Of a stretch of 64,000 bases of DNA, positions 27,839-36,778 are shown piece after piece. The stretch's first letter is position 1; each line of letters opens with the position of its first letter. The position numbers and the translations under genes are program-made. Below the pieces are notes generated by a model. It worked only from the letters and a program-made list of their open reading frames with translations. It had not been told where the DNA came from and did no database searches. Source of the stretch: Flavobacteriales bacterium (lineage in GTDB: Bacteria; Bacteroidota; Bacteroidia; Flavobacteriales_D; Crocinitomicaceae); the NCBI GenBank assembly GCA_947449575.1, contig CANFRV010000003.1, positions 62,001 through 126,000 on the forward strand, read 5' to 3'.

Positions 27839-30184
27839 TTAAAATTTATAGCTAACTCCTAAACTTGGAAGAATAGGGAATTGGTATATTTTTTCAGAAG
27901 TAATTCTATTTACATAGAAAATATTTTTTCTGTCATAAGCATTTGTGACACTTGCAATAACTTCTAGTGAAGTATTATTTTTGAATTTAAATAACTTTTT
28001 AGCAGTGATATCTAGTCTGTGATAATACGGTAATCTTTGGCTATTGTAATCTCCTAATAAACTTGTCACTGATGAAGCATTGGAGGTCGTGTAATTGGAG
28101 GTAACACCTTGAGAAAAATTCTCAGCTTGATAAAAACCTGCGGTAGGCGTGTAGGGCAGTCCAGAACCTAAATTCCAACGAATACTTAATTCAAGGTCTT
28201 TCTTTTCCCCAAACATGTAAGTAGAAACTAAATTGACATTATGTCTTCTATCAAAAACAGGGAAATAGCTTTGGAATCCATCCCATCGAGTAGATTTACC
28301 GTATGAATAAACAGCCCAAACAAATAAACGGTTTTTTGAGTATTTCATCAAAAAGTCAAGACCGTATGATCTACCTGATTCTATTATGAAGTCTTTTTTA
28401 AATATGTCCGCCACATCAACAGTAGCTGCGCCATCTTCATCATAAAGTTTATTTTGATTAATATTACTCAATTGAGAGAAGTATTTGAAATATCCTTCAA
28501 TATTTAAACTGAGGTGTTTGGTAATATCGTATTCAAAACCGAGAATAGCGTGCCATGCATATTGTAGACCATTTTTAACTTGATTTTCTTTCAAGTTTTG
28601 ACTTACAAACTTATCTTGGACATTTATAGGTGCGGAAAGCAGACCATTAAATAAATTCACTACGTCTTTGTCAGACGAAGCAGAGGTGAAGTTTTGAGAA
28701 AATCTACCGCCTGACCCTTTTAATCTAAATTTTTCATTCACATTATATTTTAAAGCAATTCTAGGTTCTGGGGACACTGTAGCAAGGGTTGCATATACTT
28801 GAACTCGAATGCTTGGTTGAATTACCCATCGATTTTTGATGATTCGATAATTGTAGTAAAAACCAAGTTCTGTCGTTTCGGTCGTTAATGAAATTTTTCT
28901 ATCTAAAATATTATAGGTTTGAAAGTCGGTTTTAAAATATCCTAAATTGAAACCGTAGTTCATTTCTCCACTATTTTTCATGAAGTAGGTGAAATCAAAC
29001 CCTAAATCAATTCCTCCAACAAAGCTAGAACGCTCTTTTGATGCGGTTTCATTAAATGTTGTTTTGTAAGAACTCCCATTCACATGTCCTTTAATGATTT
29101 TGGATGAACTATTAGGTACAATCAAAAAATTCATTCCTCCACCAGAAGCTTTAAAATCAAGATCTGCGATATTGTAAAAATTTACACTATCTCGATTATG
29201 AAATGCAAAAGCACTAAATTTTGAACCGTCTTCACTATTAAAACTTATTTTACCATATAAATCCGTGAAATTAAATGGTAAACCGTTGCCATTATTTACA
29301 TTTGGATATAATTTCTTAGCTGTGTAATCTAATAAGCTGTGTTTTGCAGAAAGGATGTATGATCCTGAACTTGCAGTACCATCTTTTCTTTTCTTAATTG
29401 GCCCTTCTAAAACAGCTTTTGCTAAAAATGGTGAAACCGAAATCTTACCTCCAAATTCTTTTTTGTTTCCATCTCTGTAGGTAACATCCATAATTGATGA
29501 AATTCTTCCTCCATATTTCGCATCGAATCCACCGGTGTGAATATCCACATTTTTTATAAGTTCAGTTTCGAAAATAGAGAAAAAACCGATGGAATGAAAA
29601 GGGTTGTAGATGGTCATTCCGTCTAAAAGTACTTTGTTTTGAATTGGAGTTCCTCCACGAACGTACATTTGACCTCCTTGATCTCCAGTAGTTATAACTC
29701 CTGGTGTTACACTAAAAGCACTAATAATATCATTTTCAGCTCCCATCCCAGGAATACGTTCTATTTCTTTTTTATTCAATTTGTTGACCGAAACAGTAGG
29801 GTCTTTTTTCTTTTGCAAGGCTTCTGCACTAAGCACAAATTCTTCTAAATTGGTCACATTTTCCAATTTATCGAGTTCAAATTTCAACTGGGTATATCCT
29901 CTTTCTTGCGTTACGCTAATATTCTGAAAACTCCTTTGATAATTGCCATTTTCAATTTTTACAATATAGTTTCCTTTATTTATTTTAGGAATATTGAAAA
30001 ATCCATTCACGTCTGATGTTGCCCCGCTAACTATTGAACTATCGGTATTAAGTAGGAATACTTTTTCAAACAAGACAGGTTCTCCATTTTTTTTCTCATA
30101 GATAAAACCGCGAACGGCATGCTCTTGGGAAAAAGAAAAAACAATAAATAATAAAGAAAAAGAGAGAGAGAGAAATATTTTCAT
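27839..30184 (-). CDS. TonB-dependent outer-membrane receptor
   Basis: 781 aa. Signal peptide at 1-19 (ends FSFSQ), then a carboxypeptidase-regulatory-like/CNA-B domain at about 24-110 (GFFNIPKINKGNYIV), a plug domain (AEALQKKKDPTVS, then GDQGGQMYVRGGTPIQNKVL and LDGMTIYNPFHSIGFFSIF) and a 22-strand type barrel ending LGVSYKF with the terminal aromatic. No SusD partner follows, so it is not a SusCD polysaccharide pair. The ligand is unknown: ferric siderophore, cobalamin or peptide are all possible. Confidence 0.92.
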   Translation of the reverse strand: MKIFLSLSFSLLFIVFSFSQEHAVRGFIYEKKNGEPVLFEKVFLLNTDSSIVSGATSDVNGFFNIPKINKGNYIVKIENGNYQRSFQNISVTQERGYTQLKFELDKLENVTNLEEFVLSAEALQKKKDPTVSVNKLNKKEIERIPGMGAENDIISAFSVTPGVITTGDQGGQMYVRGGTPIQNKVLLDGMTIYNPFHSIGFFSIFETELIKNVDIHTGGFDAKYGGRISSIMDVTYRDGNKKEFGGKISVSPFLAKAVLEGPIKKRKDGTASSGSYILSAKHSLLDYTAKKLYPNVNNGNGLPFNFTDLYGKISFNSEDGSKFSAFAFHNRDSVNFYNIADLDFKASGGGMNFLIVPNSSSKIIKGHVNGSSYKTTFNETASKERSSFVGGIDLGFDFTYFMKNSGEMNYGFNLGYFKTDFQTYNILDRKISLTTETTELGFYYNYRIIKNRWVIQPSIRVQVYATLATVSPEPRIALKYNVNEKFRLKGSGGRFSQNFTSASSDKDVVNLFNGLLSAPINVQDKFVSQNLKENQVKNGLQYAWHAILGFEYDITKHLSLNIEGYFKYFSQLSNINQNKLYDEDGAATVDVADIFKKDFIIESGRSYGLDFLMKYSKNRLFVWAVYSYGKSTRWDGFQSYFPVFDRRHNVNLVSTYMFGEKKDLELSIRWNLGSGLPYTPTAGFYQAENFSQGVTSNYTTSNASSVTSLLGDYNSQRLPYYHRLDITAKKLFKFKNNTSLEVIASVTNAYDRKNIFYVNRITSEKIYQFPILPSLGVSYKF

Positions 30185-30291
30185 AGCGCAATAAGTATGC
30201 AGTTAAAGTAAAATTTTTAGCGAATATAGGTATTTGTATTTATTTGGGAGTAGAAAGAACGGATAAAATATATTTAATAGTTATAAACGCA

Positions 30292-31074
30292 TTAATCCTT
30301 CGTTTTATCTTTTACTATTTTTTTTGCTTTCTCCCAATAGATATCCATTTCAGCCAAATTTAACGATTCAATATTTACTGAATTTTCTAGCATTAATTTT
30401 TCCATTAGTTGAAACCTAGAAATGAATTTATCATTTGTTTTTGACAAAGCATCATCTGGATTAATATTAATAAATCGGGCGTAATTAATGAGAGAAAATA
30501 AGACGTCTCCAAACTCTTCTTCAATAGAATTACTTCCTAGTTCTACTTCATGCTCAAGTTCCTCAATTTCTTCTTTTACTTTATCCCACACTTCACTTCG
30601 GTTATTCCAATCAAAACCAATTCCCTTTACTTTATCTTGAATTCTAGATGCTTTTACGAGCGATGGAAGTGATTTTGGAACACCTTCTAAAACGGATGTT
30701 CTCCCGTCCTTTAATTTTAAACTTTCCCAATTTCGCTTTACATCTTCTTCGTTTTCAACGATTACATCTGAGTAAATATGTGGGTGACGGTAAATTAATT
30801 TTTCGCAAAGTGTATTGATTACATCCGTAATTGTGAAGTGTTTTTGTTCATCTGCAATTTTACTATAAAAAATCAGGTGAAGGAATAAATCGCCTATTTC
30901 TCCCTTTAAAGATTCCATGTCATTCTGCAAAATAGCATCTGAAAGTTCATAGGTTTCTTCGATGGTAAGATGTCTGAGAGATTCTAACGTTTGTTTTTGA
31001 TCCCAAGGACATTTCTCTCGCAATTCATCCATTATCTTCAAAATTCTTTCAAATGCTACTAGTCTCTGATCCAT
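30292..31074 (-). CDS. mazG: Nucleoside triphosphate pyrophosphohydrolase MazG
   Basis: 260 aa with two MazG domains, as in E. coli MazG. Domain 1 starts CPWDQKQTLESLRHLTIEETYEL with the EExxE metal-binding motif. Domain 2 contains KEEIEELEHEVELGSNSIEEE FGD, the second acidic set. It hydrolyses noncanonical or excess NTPs to NMP and PPi. A TACCTTTG -7 box is 14 nt upstream. The divergent neighbour is the PagL-like gene. Confidence 0.95.
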   Translation of the reverse strand: MDQRLVAFERILKIMDELREKCPWDQKQTLESLRHLTIEETYELSDAILQNDMESLKGEIGDLFLHLIFYSKIADEQKHFTITDVINTLCEKLIYRHPHIYSDVIVENEEDVKRNWESLKLKDGRTSVLEGVPKSLPSLVKASRIQDKVKGIGFDWNNRSEVWDKVKEEIEELEHEVELGSNSIEEEFGDVLFSLINYARFININPDDALSKTNDKFISRFQLMEKLMLENSVNIESLNLAEMDIYWEKAKKIVKDKTKD

Positions 31075-31088
31075 TTTTATTTTTTTTT

Positions 31089-31096
31089 CAAAGGTA
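31089..31096 (-). promoter_or_regulatory. Putative -7 box of mazG
   Basis: CAAAGGTA reads TACCTTTG on the minus strand, a full TAnnTTTG match, 14 nt before the mazG ATG, giving a very short leader. Confidence 0.45.
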
Positions 31097-31113
31097 TTAT
31101 TATTTGCGATGTG

Positions 31114-31142
31114 TTGTTGATTTTGCTTTATTTATATCTTTG
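31114..31142 (+). promoter_or_regulatory. Putative promoter of the PagL-like/DUF2807 pair
   Basis: TTG at 31114-31116 and TATCTTTG at 31135-31142, with an 18-nt spacer. The -7 box ends 53 nt before the ATG at 31196. Confidence 0.55.
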
Positions 31143-31195
31143 TCTTCAGAATCTTTTTCAATGTGTTAACACCGTTATAATTCTTCATTTTTAAA

Positions 31196-32275
31196 ATGAA
31201 ATATTACTTTTTCCTTCTTTCTTTATTTTTTTATTCGGAAGCTCATCTTCAGACTGGACTTAATTGGGGAATTGAGGTAAAACCAAAAATCGGATTTCTA
31301 GTGGCGAAAAGGGGAGAAGTTGCTCATCTTCCAATTGCACACACGTTTGCAGGTGAGATTTCATTCGTACTCCATACAAATGGAAAAAAAGATTGGCATA
31401 AAGCATTTAATTATCCTACAATTGGCGCTACTCTAATAGGTGCATCGGTTGGGAATGAAAAAATTTTAGGGACTTTTTGGGGTTCCTATGCATTTATTGA
31501 ATTCCCTTTTCTAAAGACAAAGCATTATGAACTTTCAGGTAAGTTAGGGAATGGACTTGCCCTAGGAACAAAAGTGTATGACCCTCAGACTGATCCTAAG
31601 AATTCGGTTGTAAGCACGCATCTCAATGCGCTTGTTTGTTTTGGCTTGCAAAATCGTTTTACATTTAATAGAAGTCAATTAGTTATTGGTCTTGATTTGA
31701 CGCATTGCTCCAATGGCGCATTTAAAGTGCCAAATATTGGTATAAATATGCCTTTTTTAAGTGTTGGTTATGGATATCGTTTCAAGTCGACAGTAAAAGA
31801 TACCACCAATAAAATAACCCTTCCTTTTCGAAAAATTCTTTACGGATTATCAGCTATTTATTCTCATAAAGAAATTTTCCCTACTGGATTAGGGAAATTG
31901 CCGGTGTATGAAATTAGTTCATTTGCGCGCTATTTTTTTAATCATAAGGTTGGTTGTGAGTTTTCTCTCGATGTCGTTTCTAAACAAGTTATTCTTCGCT
32001 ACAAGCCAGAAATACAAAAGAATCAATTAGATGTTATTCAGGTGGGTGTTTTTGCTGGATATTTATTACCATTGGATAAATTTCATTTGGTACTTGGGAT
32101 GGGTATGAATATTAGAGATAAATATCAACCAGAATCATTTTTATATCACCGCATCGGAATGCGCTATTATTTTGAAAATGGCATACATCTAAACGCTGTG
32201 TTAAGATCGAATTGGGCGAAAGCTGATTTTGTAGAATGGGGTATAGGTTACACGTTTAATTACAGAAAACAATGA
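31196..32275 (+). CDS. Acyloxyacyl hydrolase, PagL-like lipid A 3-O-deacylase
   Basis: 359 aa. A signal peptide (MKYYFFLLSLFFYSEAHLQT) precedes a beta-rich outer-membrane barrel. The motif LTHCSNGAFKVPNIGIN near residue 180 carries the His-x-Ser-Asn of the PagL catalytic site. PagL removes the 3-linked acyl chain from lipid A in the outer membrane. The protein is about twice as long as Pseudomonas PagL and has a second barrel-like half (roughly 205-359), a form I believe is common in Bacteroidota. The gene overlaps the next one by 4 nt (ATGA). Confidence 0.8.
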   Translation: MKYYFFLLSLFFYSEAHLQTGLNWGIEVKPKIGFLVAKRGEVAHLPIAHTFAGEISFVLHTNGKKDWHKAFNYPTIGATLIGASVGNEKILGTFWGSYAFIEFPFLKTKHYELSGKLGNGLALGTKVYDPQTDPKNSVVSTHLNALVCFGLQNRFTFNRSQLVIGLDLTHCSNGAFKVPNIGINMPFLSVGYGYRFKSTVKDTTNKITLPFRKILYGLSAIYSHKEIFPTGLGKLPVYEISSFARYFFNHKVGCEFSLDVVSKQVILRYKPEIQKNQLDVIQVGVFAGYLLPLDKFHLVLGMGMNIRDKYQPESFLYHRIGMRYYFENGIHLNAVLRSNWAKADFVEWGIGYTFNYRKQ

Positions 32276-33024
32276 AGAATCCATTCGTGCGCTTGCTTAT
32301 TTACTTTCTTTTATTTATTTGTATTTTCTCTTGTAAAAAAGCGAAGGATAGAAGTTGTTTGAAGTCAACTGGGAAAATGGGGATGAAGGAAATCTCTATT
32401 CCCTCTTGCACGAAGCTTGAGCTGTATGAAAATATTGAATACGTTTTGATTCAAGATTCTTTAAACAAAGTTGTTCTAATAGGAGGGGAGAATTTACTCA
32501 ATGAGATTAGTGTGACCAATTCCGATGAAACCTTAACGATTAAAGATATGAATAACTGTAATTTTTTGCGTTCATACAGTAAAAAAATAATCGCAGAAAT
32601 TCATTTTAAAAGTATCTCAGTTGTCAACTACTTTGGTACAAAACCTTTGACAAACATTGGTACACTGAAATTAACAGATTTCAGCCTTAATTTTAGTGAA
32701 GGATCCGGTTCTGCCACCTTGGATATTAATTCAGATTTTTTATATGCCAATATTTCAAATGGATATGGCGATTTTACGTTAACTGGATCATCGAATTACG
32801 CGAATATACTGGTAAACGGAAATGGCTATTGCAACACCTATGGATTGGTAGTAACTGATTCTATTTCCATTGTTTCAAATACAGTAGGTAGTTTAAAAAT
32901 TAATGCAGATAAATTAGATTTGCGTGCAGAAACAAAAAATGGAGGAAATATTTATTACTTGGGAGCTCCTTCCATGAAGATTTTTAATAAATATGGTACG
33001 GGTGATTTAATAAAATCAAATTAG
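32272..33024 (+). CDS. DUF2807 (head GIN domain) lipoprotein
   Basis: 250 aa. The N-terminus MKNPFVRLLIYFLLFICIFS followed by CKKAKDRS is a clear lipoprotein signal. The mature part is a repetitive beta-helix-like fold with alternating short strands (NFSEGSGSATLDI, YANISNGYGDFTL, NANILVNGNGY-type segments) typical of DUF2807 putative auto-transporter adhesin head domains. Translation is probably coupled to the PagL-like gene through the ATGA overlap. It is convergent with the ACT-domain gene 36 bp away. Function is unknown. Confidence 0.82.
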   Translation: MKNPFVRLLIYFLLFICIFSCKKAKDRSCLKSTGKMGMKEISIPSCTKLELYENIEYVLIQDSLNKVVLIGGENLLNEISVTNSDETLTIKDMNNCNFLRSYSKKIIAEIHFKSISVVNYFGTKPLTNIGTLKLTDFSLNFSEGSGSATLDINSDFLYANISNGYGDFTLTGSSNYANILVNGNGYCNTYGLVVTDSISIVSNTVGSLKINADKLDLRAETKNGGNIYYLGAPSMKIFNKYGTGDLIKSN

Positions 33025-33060
33025 TAATTTCTACCAACCTGACTCATAGTACGTTTTGAA

Positions 33061-33735
33061 TTATGCAGGATCTGAATTATCTCTTTTTAATTTCATCAAT
33101 ATGGAGAAAGCTCTATCAATATCAAGCTGAGAAACTACGGTAGTGAACTCATTTGAGGTTGAAATTACTTCAGCGATATTAATGCCTTCCCACGCTAAAT
33201 GCTTTAATATATAATAGTAAACTCCATGCAGCTCTGTATTTACAGGAGGAAGTTTTACGGTTACAGAAGCTAAATTTTTAGCACTTGTGGTCAGTTTTTC
33301 TTTTTTGAAAAGTTGATCAATCACTGCGGTGTGACTAGCACTGACAATTATAGTTGTTTCAGTTATCCCTCGAGTGATAGCAAAAAAACTGTCGTTTTCC
33401 TTATTCAAAACGTTCATCAATTCTAATTGTTTTTCTTTTAGAGTATCTGAATTTTCAAATGTGAAGTTTGTAAGATTACTTCTAACAAGTACATCTCCAA
33501 TTTCACCCATGACATTTTTTATTTTTAAGTCTAATTGGTGATAATATCCAGGAGGCATTCTTTTGATAGCCATAACAATAGCTCCTTCATTCACTTCTTT
33601 TTTATAGATTTCTTCAATCTCAGGACGTAATTTTCTAGCTAAAGATGAAATATTAATTAAATTTTCCGACATAGCCTCTCTTAAAAAAGGACTGCGGTTT
33701 ATTAAATCTTCAGTTATTTTGCCTAATGATTGCAT
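33061..33735 (-). CDS. ACT-domain protein of the small aspartate kinase-like type
   Basis: 224 aa with no kinase domain. The C-terminal third contains an ACT-like module (LPPVNTELHGVYYYILKHLA WEG, INIAEVISTSNEFTTVV, then DIDRAFSILMKL), like the regulatory part of aspartate kinases. The N-terminal part is helical with INISSLARKLRPEIEEIY, which resembles a winged-helix-like segment. In databases such proteins are often called aspartate kinase; the absence of the catalytic domain makes an enzymatic role unlikely. A ligand-sensing regulatory role is inference. Confidence 0.75.
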   Translation of the reverse strand: MQSLGKITEDLINRSPFLREAMSENLINISSLARKLRPEIEEIYKKEVNEGAIVMAIKRMPPGYYHQLDLKIKNVMGEIGDVLVRSNLTNFTFENSDTLKEKQLELMNVLNKENDSFFAITRGITETTIIVSASHTAVIDQLFKKEKLTTSAKNLASVTVKLPPVNTELHGVYYYILKHLAWEGINIAEVISTSNEFTTVVSQLDIDRAFSILMKLKRDNSDPA

Positions 33736-33866
33736 ATATCTATTATTTCAGGTTTAATCAAGTTGTTATTATGTTGAGTTAAAAGTAGATATTTATTTTA
33801 ACACTTTAGATCTTTTTTTGTGTGATTTTTTTAACAAAGCGTATTGAAATACAATCAATGGTTTTT

Positions 33867-34586
33867 TTATGGGTTGGTTTGTAAAACTATTTCGTTCACT
33901 TTATTTAAATATAAATTGTAAACGATATCCAATTGTTCATCGGGTGTAAAAGTAGAATTATCAAGTAAAATCGCATCTTTTGTTTGCCGCAAAGGACTTT
34001 CTTTCCGTGTACTATCTATTCTATCTCTTTCTTCTAGATTAACGCTTATTTCTTCCAAGGTAACATGATCTCCTTTTTCTTTTAACTCCTTGTATCGCCT
34101 TTGCGCGCGGGTTTCTGGGTCTGCGGTAATAAATAATTTCAGTTCTGCAGTCGGGAAAACCACAGATCCAATATCGCGTCCATCCATTACAATTCCACCG
34201 AATTCACCCATTTTCTGTTGTTCTAAAACAAGTTTTTGTCTCACTTCTTTTATGCTTGCTACTTTAGAAACAATGGAAGCGACTTCAATTCTTCGAATCT
34301 TATTCTCTACATTTTCTCCATTTAATATAAGTTCAGGAGACATGGTGTTTTCATTAATTTTGTACGATAATTCTATTAGAGGAAGGTGTTCAATTAATAA
34401 CGATTCATTTATTTCATTGTCAATGGTAAGATTATTGTCAATGCAATACAAAGAAACACCTCGATACATTGCTCCGCTATCAATAAAAATATAATTAATT
34501 TTTTTTGCCAAAGCTTTTGCTAAAGTGCTTTTGCCGCAAGAAGAAAACCCATCAATTGCAATCGTTATTTTTTTGGTTTTCGTCAT
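33867..34586 (-). CDS. cmk: Cytidylate kinase
   Basis: 239 aa. P-loop GFSSCGKSTLAKAL at about 13-26, then FIDSGAMYRGVSLY, the GRDIGSVVFPTAELKLFITA block and RDRIDSTRKESPL, all matching Cmk. It phosphorylates CMP and dCMP. It sits at the start of a long run of minus-strand genes but has more than 60 bp of non-coding sequence on each side. Confidence 0.96.
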   Translation of the reverse strand: MTKTKKITIAIDGFSSCGKSTLAKALAKKINYIFIDSGAMYRGVSLYCIDNNLTIDNEINESLLIEHLPLIELSYKINENTMSPELILNGENVENKIRRIEVASIVSKVASIKEVRQKLVLEQQKMGEFGGIVMDGRDIGSVVFPTAELKLFITADPETRAQRRYKELKEKGDHVTLEEISVNLEERDRIDSTRKESPLRQTKDAILLDNSTFTPDEQLDIVYNLYLNKVNEIVLQTNP

Positions 34587-34652
34587 GATCTATTAATAAT
34601 TGATTGAAAAATTAAAACTGCACTAAATTATAAATAAATATATGGAAAAAAA

Positions 34653-35099
34653 TTACTTTATACAATTTATTTCCATCTGAAAAACTAAAATGGAATTCGG
34701 GGGTATTTTTTCTAAGTCATGGGTTCCATAGCCTAATAGTGGAGGCATTACTAATAAAACTTTACTTTTTGTTTTTAGTTTCAACATGATTTCTTTCCAT
34801 CCTGCAATTAAATCTTTTACTTTAAAAGTGACCGGTTTTTTTTGATTATCAAACACAGTTCCATTTAAGAGTGTTCCTTTATACGTAAAGGCAACGCTAT
34901 CTGTTAATTGTATGTTTTCGCCTTCTCCTTTATCATAAATGTGATAATACAAGCCAGAATCTGATCTATCACACCTGATGTTTTTGGCTTTTAAATACTG
35001 AACTATTTGGGTGTCAAAATTATTTTTCTCTGCGTCAGAATATGTATTGCAAGACTGTAGGATTGTTAAAAGTATAAATAGTGAGATGATTTTTTTCAT
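34653..35099 (-). CDS. FKBP-type peptidyl-prolyl isomerase lipoprotein
   Basis: 148 aa from the ATG at 35099; the open frame continues to 35231 but that part is a shadow of the upstream TraB gene. The N-terminus MKKIISLFILLTILQSC is a lipoprotein signal. The FKBP core is visible: DSVAFTYKGTLLNGTVFDNQ, then DLIAGWKEIMLKLKTKSKVLL and PPNSILVFQMEI. It probably catalyses prolyl isomerisation or acts as a chaperone in the envelope. The spacing of 32 nt to the TraB/GumN gene suggests an operon. Confidence 0.87.
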   Translation of the reverse strand: MKKIISLFILLTILQSCNTYSDAEKNNFDTQIVQYLKAKNIRCDRSDSGLYYHIYDKGEGENIQLTDSVAFTYKGTLLNGTVFDNQKKPVTFKVKDLIAGWKEIMLKLKTKSKVLLVMPPLLGYGTHDLEKIPPNSILVFQMEINCIK

Positions 35100-35131
35100 G
35101 ACTAAACTTATTTTTTGACTTCGTTTGATAA

Positions 35132-36022
35132 TTAAAATTCTACAGGAGTGAGAGTGTATCCTTCTTTTTGAAGAAGTCGAATAATTCCATCTTTTCCTCC
35201 TAAATGTCCTGCTCCAACGGCAATAAAACATTTGTTTTCATGTAACATTTCTATTATTTTAGGTATCCAAGTATGGTTGCGTTTTTCTAGGAAATCCGCT
35301 TGTTTGAATGCTAACATTTCTTCTCCTTCTTGAATTAACATATACAATGAATCAATATTCTGCCGTTTATAAAGTTGTTGTATTTGTTTCAATTGAGCAT
35401 CTGATTTCTTAGAATCTCTAATTTCCTGCATCACCATTTCTGCTTGTTCGGATTTCTTTAAATTGTCGAACAATGACATTTGAAACTCGATTGTCTCAAG
35501 TCCTTTCTGCGCCATTTTTTTGTTTTCAGCAATGGATTGAAATTTCATCTCATAGGATTCCGTTTTTCCTAGATATTGCAATTGTGTTGCTAATTGCACA
35601 AGAACAAATGGCTTCATTTTTGACAAACTAGTTCTGAACAATTGTTCACTCATCCCCATTTTTGATCTTGCCCAAACGAATATACTGTCGGTTTGTTCTG
35701 CAGTGAAAAAATCGAATAAGGAACCTTCTTTTAGTGTGATGTATTTCAATACTTCTGCTTCATTTGGTATTCCTGCAATTTCCATTACTAATAAATCTGT
35801 TTTGGAAACAATTTTCTCTAAGTTTTTCGGAAAGTAAAAATAGTCCTTTTCTACAAGGTGCATGGTACCAAAAAGATAGCTTCCTTTAGGAATCGAGGGG
35901 CCTTCAATCTCCCACAGCAATGAACTTTTAGTAAAAGGGTAGGGGGAAATATCTGAATAGCAAAAACTTATGCCGACAATACTTAGAATAAAAATAGTAA
36001 ACTGAAGTATTCTTTTTTTCAT
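35132..36022 (-). CDS. TraB/GumN family protein
   Basis: 296 aa with an N-terminal signal sequence or signal anchor. The two TraB/GumN signatures are present: KGSYLFGTMHLVEKDY near residue 47 and FIAVGAGHLGGKDGIIRLLQ near the C-terminus, each with a conserved Gly-x-x-His. Members are related to the Tiki/TraB metalloprotease-like fold, so a metal-dependent peptidase activity in the periplasm is possible. It is 32 nt upstream of the FKBP lipoprotein gene. Confidence 0.9.
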   Translation of the reverse strand: MKKRILQFTIFILSIVGISFCYSDISPYPFTKSSLLWEIEGPSIPKGSYLFGTMHLVEKDYFYFPKNLEKIVSKTDLLVMEIAGIPNEAEVLKYITLKEGSLFDFFTAEQTDSIFVWARSKMGMSEQLFRTSLSKMKPFVLVQLATQLQYLGKTESYEMKFQSIAENKKMAQKGLETIEFQMSLFDNLKKSEQAEMVMQEIRDSKKSDAQLKQIQQLYKRQNIDSLYMLIQEGEEMLAFKQADFLEKRNHTWIPKIIEMLHENKCFIAVGAGHLGGKDGIIRLLQKEGYTLTPVEF

Positions 36023-36065
36023 AAGGAATGTACTTTCTAACGAAGATAAATGAGATTTGAAATTT

Positions 36066-36773
36066 TTATAGCGTAATTTCTGCTAAATAATTATCGTCTT
36101 TTTCATAAATACGAGTTGCTTTCATCCCAACATTTTGAGCTGCTTTATACAAAGAATCAAAATCAACATATAACCAATCAAACCAAGGACCCGTCTCTTT
36201 TTTGTATTTCATTTGAAAACGAAAATTCCCGTAATATTCCGTATTTAAATTAACCCACAAAGCACCATCTTCATCTTCATATAAATAACGTATATCGGAA
36301 GAATCACAAAGTAATTTACCGCCATCATTTAACAATGATTTTGCATGCGCTAATGTATTTTCTAAGTTGGACAGTGAACCAGCAATTCCAATTCCATTCA
36401 TTAACATGGTAATCGTATCAAATTTTTGATTTTCTAGTTTGAAAAAGTCTATTTCTTGCACATTAACTCCGGTACTTTTAAGATGTTCAACTGCACCTTT
36501 CGAAATATCAATAGCCAACACATCGCAGCCTTTTTTCTTCATTTCAATTGCATGAACTCCCGCACCTGCACCAACATCTAATACTTTTCCACTCGCTCTG
36601 CTGATAGCACAAACTTCTAAATCTGGCATTTCTTCAAGGGTCCGAAATAAGACTTCGATAGGAATTATATCGTCTTCACAAATTTCAGAACAAACAATGA
36701 TGTCGTCCGGTTTATTTGTTTTTACATATTCTAAAATCGCTTGTCCGATTGGGTCTCCTACTGTCTTTTCCAT
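36066..36773 (-). CDS. Class I SAM-dependent methyltransferase
   Basis: 235 aa. SAM-binding motif VLDVGAGAGVHAIEM at about 68-82, acidic residue in LAIDIS, and NGIGIAGSLSNLE in place of the usual motif IV. An N-terminal extension of about 60 residues includes CSEICEDD. The substrate is not predictable. It is 5 nt downstream of the PRiA4-type gene and therefore likely co-transcribed with it. Confidence 0.85.
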   Translation of the reverse strand: MEKTVGDPIGQAILEYVKTNKPDDIIVCSEICEDDIIPIEVLFRTLEEMPDLEVCAISRASGKVLDVGAGAGVHAIEMKKKGCDVLAIDISKGAVEHLKSTGVNVQEIDFFKLENQKFDTITMLMNGIGIAGSLSNLENTLAHAKSLLNDGGKLLCDSSDIRYLYEDEDGALWVNLNTEYYGNFRFQMKYKKETGPWFDWLYVDFDSLYKAAQNVGMKATRIYEKDDNYLAEITL

Positions 36774-36778
36774 TTTTT

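Noticed and set aside
34090-34494. 134-aa frame antisense to cmk
   Set aside because: Reverse shadow of a conserved kinase gene.
35100-35231. N-terminal extension of the FKBP gene
   Set aside because: The extra 44 residues are an Arg/Ser-rich shadow of the TraB gene; the ATG at 35099 begins a clear lipoprotein signal.
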